Made by a program: the position numbers and the translations under genes. The notes below the pieces were generated by a model. The model saw only the letters and a list, made by a program, of their open reading frames with translations, searched no databases and had not been told where the DNA came from. A DNA stretch of 64,000 nucleotides from Burkholderiales bacterium (GTDB taxonomy: Bacteria > Pseudomonadota > Gammaproteobacteria > Burkholderiales > Burkholderiaceae_C), in NCBI GenBank assembly GCA_028868305.1, contig JAGWUS010000003.1, forward strand, positions 53,837 through 117,836. The letters run 5' to 3'. Of this stretch, positions 57,632 through 64,000 are shown one piece after another; positions within the stretch are counted from its first letter, which is position 1, and each line of letters begins with the position of its first letter.

Positions 57632-58905
57632 ACACCATCGATCAAATCGCAGCGCAATTGCAGGGCTACGATTCGCAAGCCCTGCGCGCAGAAACTGCAC
57701 AGCAATTCTTGGCGGCATTGGTAAATCCTGTCACCGAAACGCACACGGTAGATCTCAAGCAGGCACTTGGCATGGTACTGGCAGCGGATGTGATCTCTCC
57801 CATCAGCGTGCCTGCCCACGACAACTCGGCCATGGACGGTTTCGCCTTTGCAGGCGCACAGTTGCAATCCGGACAAAGTCTGTCACTTGACGTTATTGGC
57901 ACCGCACTGGCGGGAAAGGCGTGGTCGGGCACGGTTGCAGATGGCCAGTGTGTCAAGATCATGACCGGAGCGGTTATGCCCGCTGGTCTGGACACCGTAG
58001 TTCCCCAGGAAATGGTGTCCGGTGATGGCCATCGCATCGTCATTCCAGCCAATGCGCTGCAGCTAGGCGATAACCGCCGTTTCAAGGGCGAAGACCTGCA
58101 GAAAGGCAAACCCGCTCTCACCGCAGGCACCCGCATCCAGCCAGCCGCACTCGGGCTTTTGGCCAGTCTCGGTATTGCCCAGGTGAACGTACTGCGCCGG
58201 CTGCGCGTTGCGTTCTTCTCGACCGGTGACGAAGTGCTCAGTCTGGGAGATGCCCCACGTGAAGGTGCTGTGTACGACAGCAACCGTTATACCCTGTTTG
58301 GCCTGCTGACACGCATGGGCGCCGAGGTGATTGACATGGGTGTGGTACGCGACGACCCGATCTCGCTTGAAGCGGCATTTCAGAGCGCCGCGGCCCAGGC
58401 GGATGCAGTGATTACCAGTGGGGGCGTGAGCGTTGGTGAAGCCGATCACACCAAGGCCATCATGCGCAAACTTGCTGGCGGCGATGCTGGCGTCGTTTTC
58501 TGGAAAATCGCCATGCGCCCGGGCCGCCCCATGGCAGTCGGACGTATTGGTAAGGCCGTGCTGTTTGGCTTGCCGGGCAATCCAGTCGCTGTCATGGTGA
58601 CCTTTCTGGCGTTCGTGCGCCCTGCTCTCCTGCAAATGATGGGCGGTAATGCTGAAGCACTGCCCCTGCTCAAGGCCAGAAGTGAGGAAGCCATTCGCAA
58701 AAAACCGGGGCGTACTGAATACCAGCGTGGCGTTGTCTCAAGCGTTGCGAATCGTTCTCTGGTCGTCAAAACCACCGGGCAACAGGGCTCTGGCGTCTTG
58801 AGTTCCATGGCCCACGCCAACGGTCTCATTGTCCTGCACCACGACCAGGGCAATGTGAACCCTGGCGACGAGGTCGATGTAATGATGTTCGAAGGTGTGA
58901 TCTAG
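57628..58905 (+). CDS. moeA: Molybdopterin molybdenumtransferase MoeA
   Basis: 425 residues. Inserts molybdate into adenylylated molybdopterin. Motifs: HDNSAMDGFAF, IMTGAVMPAGLDTVVPQE, FFSTGDEVL, YDSNRY, SGGVSVGEADH, AMRPGRPMAVG and LPGNPVAVMV. Its end overlaps the convergent efflux pump gene by four bases. Confidence 0.96.
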   Translation: MNTIDQIAAQLQGYDSQALRAETAQQFLAALVNPVTETHTVDLKQALGMVLAADVISPISVPAHDNSAMDGFAFAGAQLQSGQSLSLDVIGTALAGKAWSGTVADGQCVKIMTGAVMPAGLDTVVPQEMVSGDGHRIVIPANALQLGDNRRFKGEDLQKGKPALTAGTRIQPAALGLLASLGIAQVNVLRRLRVAFFSTGDEVLSLGDAPREGAVYDSNRYTLFGLLTRMGAEVIDMGVVRDDPISLEAAFQSAAAQADAVITSGGVSVGEADHTKAIMRKLAGGDAGVVFWKIAMRPGRPMAVGRIGKAVLFGLPGNPVAVMVTFLAFVRPALLQMMGGNAEALPLLKARSEEAIRKKPGRTEYQRGVVSSVANRSLVVKTTGQQGSGVLSSMAHANGLIVLHHDQGNVNPGDEVDVMMFEGVI

Positions 58906-61900
58906 AGCGGGTGGGCCGGCTCACCCTGGCCCGCCGCATCATGGATATGGTCCACCACGACCGTCTTGATCGCGCCCGGAGCATGTTTGCGTGCCAGCAG
59001 GGTGTACATGGTTGGCACCACAAAGATGGTCAGTAGCGTACCCAGGCTCATGCCCCCCACGATCACCCAGCCAATCTGACGGCGGCTCTCGGCCCCTGCG
59101 CCGGTCGCCAGCGCCAGCGGGACTGCTCCCAGCACCATGGCGCCCGTCGTCATCAGGATGGGGCGCAGCCGCTGTACAGCAGACTGCTTGATGGCCTGCA
59201 GCATCTCCATGCCCTGTTCGCGCAACTGGTTGGCGAATTCCACCATCAAAATCCCGTGCTTGGTAATCAACCCCACCAGGGTGATCAGCCCGATCTGGCT
59301 GAACACATTGAGGGTTCCACCGGACCATTTCAGGGCCAGCAATGCGCCCGCCATGGACAGCGGCACGCTGAGCATGATGACCAGGGGATCAACAAAGCTC
59401 TCGAACTGTGCCGCCAATACCAGAAAGATGAACACCAGCGCCAGCAGGAACACCAGGGTGAGTGAGTCCGAGGATTTGCGGAACTCGCGACTGGAGCCAT
59501 TCAGATCAGTGGCGTATCCGGGTTTGAGCACCTTTTGCGCAGTAGCGTCCATGAAGTCCAGCGCAGCGCCCAATGAGTAGTCAGCTGACAGGTTGGACGT
59601 GATGGTCGCCGAGCGCCGCTGACCGAAGTGGTTGAGTTCGCGCGGCACCACCACCTCGCGGATTTTCACCAGCGCGGACAGAGGAATCATCGCCTCGCCC
59701 TTGCCACGGACGAAGATCTTTTCAATGTCATCTGGCGCATCGCGCCCGGTCGGCGTGGTTTGCACTACCACGTCATACTGCTGGCCTTCCCGCTTGTAGC
59801 GGGTCACATTGCGGCCACCCAGCATGGTTTCGACAGAGCGTGCAATAGCATCGACGCTCACACCCATGTCGGCTGCACGTTCACGGTCGACCTCCAAGCG
59901 GAACTCGGGCTTGTTCAGGCGCAGGTCGGTATCCACCTGCACAAAGCCGGGGTTCCTGGCGAGTTCCTCCTGGAAGGCGCGCACGGTTTGGGACAGATTC
60001 TGGTAACTGTCAGAGGTAATGATCACGAAGTTGATGGGACGCTGGCTAAAGCCCTGCCCCAGGGACGGGGGGGTGACGGGGAACGCCGTGACCCCTGACA
60101 GTCCGGAAATGCGCGGCGTCATCTCCCGCGCCATTTCCAGCGTGGTGCGCTTGCGCTCTTCCCACGGCTTGGCGCGAAAGAAGATGTTGCCCTGGGCCAC
60201 AGTGGGGTTGCCAATGGTGGAAAAAATGCGGTCAAACTCCGGGTAACTCTCACCCACTTTTTCGATGGCGCGGGCATACCGGTTGGTGTAGTCTAGTGTG
60301 GCGCCGTCGGGCGCATTCAGCTGGGCCAGCACCACCCCACGGTCTTCAATCGGAGACAACTCCCGCTTGATATCGCTCAGCACCGACCAGGAAACCACGC
60401 CACTGCCCACCATTACCAAAACCACCAGCCAACGAACCTTGAGCGTCCAGCCAAGCAGCGTCGCATAAGCGTCGGTAACACCCTGCAGTACACGCTCCAT
60501 GAAACGGTCAAACCACCAGGGGTTAGGGTTGTGGCGCAGCAGTACCGACGACATCATGGGGGAGAGCGTCAGGGCCACCAGTCCTGACACCAGCACCGCA
60601 CCTGCCAGTGCCAACGCAAATTCCGTGAACAGCCGCCCGGTTCTACCCGGGGCAAACGCCAGTGGCACATACACCGCCACCAGGGTCAGCGTCATGGCCA
60701 CAATGGCGAAACCAACCTCGCGCGAACCATGAATGGCCGCTTTAAACGGTGACATACCATCTTCAATGTGGCGGTAAATGTTTTCCAGCATCACGATGGC
60801 ATCGTCCACCACCAGTCCAATGGCCAACACGAGCGCCAGCAGGGTGAGTGTGTTGATGCTGAACCCCACCACCGCCATCAACGCAAAAGTTCCAATCAGG
60901 GCCACCGGAATCGTCACCAGGGGAATAATGGCCGCGCGCAGGGTGCGCAAAAATACAAAAATCACAAGGGCCACCAGAACCGACGCTTCCACAATCGTTT
61001 GGTACACCGCCTTGATGGAACGGTCGATGAACACTGAGTTGTCGTTCGCCACTTCGACGGATACACCTGGCGGCAGATCCTTTTGCAGCTTAACCATCAG
61101 TTGGCGCACACCCGCTGACAGTTCCAGTGGATTGGCCGTAGCCTGACGAATCACCCCTACACCAACCGCTTCACGCCCGTTCAGACGCACGCTTGAGCGC
61201 TCGTCGGCAGGGCCCTGGCGGACCTGTGCAACATCGGCAACGCGCACAGGATAGCCATTCACGGTTCGTATCACAACTTGTGCAAACTCCTGGGGCCGTT
61301 GCAGGTCGGTAGCGGCCGTCACATTGAACTCGCGCAAATTGCTTTCAATCCGCCCGGCAGGTACTTCCAGATTGGAGCGGCGCAATGCATCCTCCACGTC
61401 CTGAATCGTCAGGCGGTAGGCCGCCAGTTTGTCCGCGTCCAGTTGCACTTGCATGGAGTACAGACGCTGGCCAAAAATGGTGACGTCTGCCGCACCTGGC
61501 GCCGTTTGCAACAAGGGCTTGACCAGTGTGTCGGCCATCTCGGACAGCTGCAAGGCGTTGTGGGTATCCGAACTCAACGATAAAAAGATCACCGGAAAAG
61601 CATCGGCCTCCACCTTCGCAATCACCGGCTCATCAATACCTTGAGGCAGGCGCTGGCGCACCCGAGAGGTCTTGTCGCGCACATCAGCCGCCGCTGAATC
61701 GGCATCACGGCTCAGGGCAAAACGCACCGTGATCAGGCTGCGCTCTGGGCGACTGATGGAGGTAATGACATCCACCCCCTCGATACCGGCCAGGGAGTCT
61801 TCCAGAATCTTGGAGACCTGTGCCTCTACCACTTCACTGGACGCGCCAGCAAAACGGGTGTTCACGGTGACCACCGGCTCATCGATCTTGGGGTACTCGC

Positions 61901-62003
61901 GCACCGACAGGCGGTTGAAGGACACCGCACCAATCAGCATGATCAGCAGGGACAGCACGGTCGCGAAGACCGGGCGACGTATAGAGGTTTCCGCCAGTTG
62001 CAT
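58902..62003 (-). CDS. RND efflux pump permease (HAE-1/AcrB-like)
   Basis: 1033 residues with the 12-helix RND topology: helix 1 (VFATVLSLLIMLIGAVSF), large periplasmic loop, helices 2-6 with the proton-relay Asp pair in LAIGLVVDDAIVMLENIYRH, second loop and helices 7-12 with LITKHGILMVEFANQL. It exports drugs or other compounds from the periplasm with a proton gradient. The adaptor gene is 15 bp upstream. No outer membrane factor gene is in view. Confidence 0.95.
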   Translation of the reverse strand: MQLAETSIRRPVFATVLSLLIMLIGAVSFNRLSVREYPKIDEPVVTVNTRFAGASSEVVEAQVSKILEDSLAGIEGVDVITSISRPERSLITVRFALSRDADSAAADVRDKTSRVRQRLPQGIDEPVIAKVEADAFPVIFLSLSSDTHNALQLSEMADTLVKPLLQTAPGAADVTIFGQRLYSMQVQLDADKLAAYRLTIQDVEDALRRSNLEVPAGRIESNLREFNVTAATDLQRPQEFAQVVIRTVNGYPVRVADVAQVRQGPADERSSVRLNGREAVGVGVIRQATANPLELSAGVRQLMVKLQKDLPPGVSVEVANDNSVFIDRSIKAVYQTIVEASVLVALVIFVFLRTLRAAIIPLVTIPVALIGTFALMAVVGFSINTLTLLALVLAIGLVVDDAIVMLENIYRHIEDGMSPFKAAIHGSREVGFAIVAMTLTLVAVYVPLAFAPGRTGRLFTEFALALAGAVLVSGLVALTLSPMMSSVLLRHNPNPWWFDRFMERVLQGVTDAYATLLGWTLKVRWLVVLVMVGSGVVSWSVLSDIKRELSPIEDRGVVLAQLNAPDGATLDYTNRYARAIEKVGESYPEFDRIFSTIGNPTVAQGNIFFRAKPWEERKRTTLEMAREMTPRISGLSGVTAFPVTPPSLGQGFSQRPINFVIITSDSYQNLSQTVRAFQEELARNPGFVQVDTDLRLNKPEFRLEVDRERAADMGVSVDAIARSVETMLGGRNVTRYKREGQQYDVVVQTTPTGRDAPDDIEKIFVRGKGEAMIPLSALVKIREVVVPRELNHFGQRRSATITSNLSADYSLGAALDFMDATAQKVLKPGYATDLNGSSREFRKSSDSLTLVFLLALVFIFLVLAAQFESFVDPLVIMLSVPLSMAGALLALKWSGGTLNVFSQIGLITLVGLITKHGILMVEFANQLREQGMEMLQAIKQSAVQRLRPILMTTGAMVLGAVPLALATGAGAESRRQIGWVIVGGMSLGTLLTIFVVPTMYTLLARKHAPGAIKTVVVDHIHDAAGQGEPAHPL

Positions 62004-62018
62004 CGGGATTCCCGTGCT

Positions 62019-63407
62019 CTAGCGGCTGGCAGCCACAGCAGGAGACGATGCCGACGCAGGCGGTGCAGAAGCCGTACCTGCTGGAGGTGCTGGCAGTTTG
62101 CCCAACTCCACGATGCGCAAAGGCGTGCCATCACGCTGCAAACGCTGCTGGCCAGCGACCACAATCGACTGGCCCTCCGTCAGGCCCTCGGTGATCTCAA
62201 CCTTGCCCTGTCGACGCACCCCCAGCTTTACCTCCTGACGCAAGGATACCCATTGGGTATCCGGCGGAAGATGGGTGGCGGCTGGCACAGCCGATGGCTC
62301 TACAACGCGGATCACAAACTGTTTTCCTCCTTGCGGAACAATGGCTTCCTCAGGCACCACCAAAGCGGCATCGTTGACACCAAAAACCGCGGTCACCCGG
62401 GCAAACATGCCGGGCCGCAAAGGACCACCCGCGACTGGAGCAGTGCCACCCTTGCCGGCCATCGCAGATTTTCCTGCCCCCACCGAAGCGGGCCTTGACG
62501 GGGCGGTAGCGGGTTTCACGCCCCCAGCCTCGGGCTTGGCGGCAGCGCGCCCGCCCAAGGGGGCCGGTTCACCACCCGTGTTGGGCAAGACCGCCCGTAC
62601 ACCCGCCGAGCGTCCGTTGGCGTCGAGCAGGGGGTCCAGTGCCTCAATCCTTGCCGTGAAAACCCGGCCCGGAAACGCCTCCAGCACCATCACCACCGTT
62701 TGGCCAGTCTTAAGCTTTCGCTGGAAACGCTCCGGCAACCTGAAATCAACCAGCATGCTGCTGGTGTCTTCCAGATTCACCAGGTCCGCACCGTCCTTGA
62801 CATAGTCACCTAGGTTGACATTGCGCAGCCCGACCGTTCCGTCAAATGGTGCGGCAATGGCCATACGTGCAAGGCGGGCTTCTGCCAGTGCCATCTGGGC
62901 TTGGGCCACCTGGAGGTTGGCCGCACTTTCGTCGAGCACACGCTGGGCCACAAAATTCTGTGCAACCAACTCCTGGTTGCGTTTGTGGTTTGCCTGCGCG
63001 ATAGAAACCTGCGCTTTGGTCTGGCTCAGTTCGGCCCGCTGCAAGGTGTCGTCCAACTGCACCAGCAACTGGCCTTTGCGCACGCGTGCACCGTCGGCAA
63101 AGTTCAATTCCTTCACCCGGCCAGCCACCTCCGGCTTGAGCATCACGCTTTGGCGGGATCGCAAAGTTCCTACCGACTGGGCATCGTCCTGCAAGCTGAT
63201 TTTCTCGACCCTGGCGACCTCCACACCGGCTGGACGCGGCGCAGCAGCACCCGAAGCCACCCTACCGGGAGCTGGTGCGGCTGCACTGGTATTGGTGCCA
63301 CCGGCCTCCCTGGGTGCGGCGGGTTTCGACTGGTACCACCATGCTGTTCCACCGGCAACAGCGATACCCACCGCCGCAACTGCGGGATACAAAAATCTGG
63401 TGCCCAT
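62019..63407 (-). CDS. RND efflux periplasmic adaptor (membrane fusion protein)
   Basis: 462 residues. N-terminal anchor (FLYPAVAAVGIAVAGGTAWWY), then an Ala/Pro-rich linker, lipoyl halves (VMLKPEVAGRVKELNFADGARVRKGQLLVQLD and IAAPFDGTVGLRNVNLGDYVKDGADLVNL), a coiled-coil hairpin between them and a beta-barrel. A low-complexity insert of Gly/Ala/Pro occurs near 280-330 (GGRAAAKPEAGG...). Partner of the pump downstream. Confidence 0.94.
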   Translation of the reverse strand: MGTRFLYPAVAAVGIAVAGGTAWWYQSKPAAPREAGGTNTSAAAPAPGRVASGAAAPRPAGVEVARVEKISLQDDAQSVGTLRSRQSVMLKPEVAGRVKELNFADGARVRKGQLLVQLDDTLQRAELSQTKAQVSIAQANHKRNQELVAQNFVAQRVLDESAANLQVAQAQMALAEARLARMAIAAPFDGTVGLRNVNLGDYVKDGADLVNLEDTSSMLVDFRLPERFQRKLKTGQTVVMVLEAFPGRVFTARIEALDPLLDANGRSAGVRAVLPNTGGEPAPLGGRAAAKPEAGGVKPATAPSRPASVGAGKSAMAGKGGTAPVAGGPLRPGMFARVTAVFGVNDAALVVPEEAIVPQGGKQFVIRVVEPSAVPAATHLPPDTQWVSLRQEVKLGVRRQGKVEITEGLTEGQSIVVAGQQRLQRDGTPLRIVELGKLPAPPAGTASAPPASASSPAVAASR

Positions 63408-63423
63408 GCTTGTCCATTTCTCT

Positions 63424-63876
63424 TTATTTATTGTTCAGCACATGCTCAACACCCCGGTTGGCAAGCGCGTCTGCACGCTCATTGCCCGGATCACCGTTGT
63501 GCCCACGGACCCAGCGCCAATCGATTGTATGACCAGCCTTTGATACCAGCAGGTCAAGCTGCTGCCACAGATCCACGTTCTTGACTGGTTGCTTGGCTGC
63601 GGTCTTCCAGCCTTTGGCTTTCCAGCCGGCCAGCCACTCGGTAATCCCCTTGAGCACATACTGGCTGTCTACATGCAGGGTCACTGCACAGGGACGCTTG
63701 AGGGCAGTCAAGGCTTGGATCACCGCCATCATTTCCATGCGGTTGTTGGTGGTCCCCATTTCACCGCCAAATAGCTCCTTTTCAGAACCGTCGGGAGAGC
63801 GCAGCAACGCCCCCCAACCACCCGGTCCGGGATTGCCTTTGCAGGCACCGTCGGTGTAAATCACAACGTGGTTCAC
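63424..63876 (-). CDS. rnhA: Ribonuclease HI
   Basis: 150 residues from GTG 63876, which overlaps the stop of the previous gene. Catalytic acidic residues in [40 protein letters not shown] and RADALANRG, with H in the [15 protein letters not shown] loop. Removes RNA from RNA-DNA hybrids. Its end lies close to the adaptor gene. Confidence 0.97.
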   Translation of the reverse strand: MNHVVIYTDGACKGNPGPGGWGALLRSPDGSEKELFGGEMGTTNNRMEMMAVIQALTALKRPCAVTLHVDSQYVLKGITEWLAGWKAKGWKTAAKQPVKNVDLWQQLDLLVSKAGHTIDWRWVRGHNGDPGNERADALANRGVEHVLNNK

Positions 63877-64000
63877 TTGTCTCGCTCCTGTATCTTGAAT
63901 TTTGTTGCCCGGTTGATCACCGAAACCGGTTTCCCCGCACGGGCGGGCGCTTTCTTCCAGGTCGCACCGAGCAAGCGCATGCCACGCACCCGCTTGACGG
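63873..64000 (-). CDS. C-terminal tail of a gene cut by the right edge
   Basis: Minus-strand frame ending TGA 63873-63875, overlapping the rnhA GTG. The visible 41 residues end [17 protein letters not shown] and contain [17 protein letters not shown]. In related genomes the gene before rnhA is often a SAM-dependent methyltransferase; this tail alone does not prove it. Confidence 0.55.
   Translation of the reverse strand, partial: VKRVRGMRLLGATWKKAPARAGKPVSVINRATKFKIQERDK

Overview
This 64 kb stretch looks like ordinary chromosome of a betaproteobacterium, most likely order Burkholderiales, family Comamonadaceae (Rhodoferax/Polaromonas-like). This is an inference from protein character and gene order: a Bug-type solute receptor, DUF3619 and DUF3106 proteins behind an ECF-type sigma factor, a small Trp-rich protein (TIGR04438-like), the ilvB-ilvN-ilvC / pssA / leuA order, and a dispersed ~50 bp palindromic repeat. 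No rRNA, CRISPR array or prophage was seen.

Layout. 1-2.2 kb: truncated methylmalonyl-CoA mutase and a divergent GntR regulator. 2.2-14.7 kb: microaerobic respiration block with dusA, a TauE/DsbD_2 membrane protein, hemN, fnr, then ccoGPQON with fixH, ccoS and the copper ATPase ccoI, and a universal stress gene; FNR-type boxes lie before fnr/hemN, ccoN and usp. 14.8-24.0 kb: one long minus-strand gene run joining a Bug receptor, an enoyl-CoA hydratase and a malonyl-CoA synthetase-like ligase to a FIST sensor protein, a very large hybrid histidine kinase and an HD-GYP response regulator. 24.1-34.0 kb: lgt, Trp-rich protein, cytochrome c, acs, class I fumarase, murI, tRNA-Arg(UCU), tRNA-Pro(UGG), the N-degron transferases aat and bpt, an IclR regulator and a PBP7-like peptidase. 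34.0-44.5 kb: branched-chain amino acid genes leuA (with a leader peptide and attenuator), pssA, ilvC, ilvN, ilvB.

The main accessory feature is a 4312 bp insertion at 36746-41057 between pssA and ilvC. It has 25 bp terminal inverted repeats (one mismatch), a 9 bp target duplication, a 626-residue zinc-finger DDE-like transposase, a PD-(D/E)XK-like hypothetical gene, and an AbiE-type antitoxin with a broken toxin. It landed in the loop of what was evidently the ilvC intrinsic terminator and split it.

44.8-64 kb: sigma factor/DUF3619/DUF3106/RDD/dgkA run, glnB and nadE, a FemAB-like acetyltransferase, cheW-like gene, an alpha/beta hydrolase, soluble and membrane pyrophosphatases, a lipoprotein, the molybdenum cofactor run moaA-mobA-moeA, an RND efflux pair, rnhA and the tail of one more gene at the right edge.

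A family of short repeats (consensus core near GCTATTAATTTAATAGCTGC followed by TGTGCAC and a GGGCTAG-type end) occurs about seven times, several times inside reading frames or supplying stop codons.
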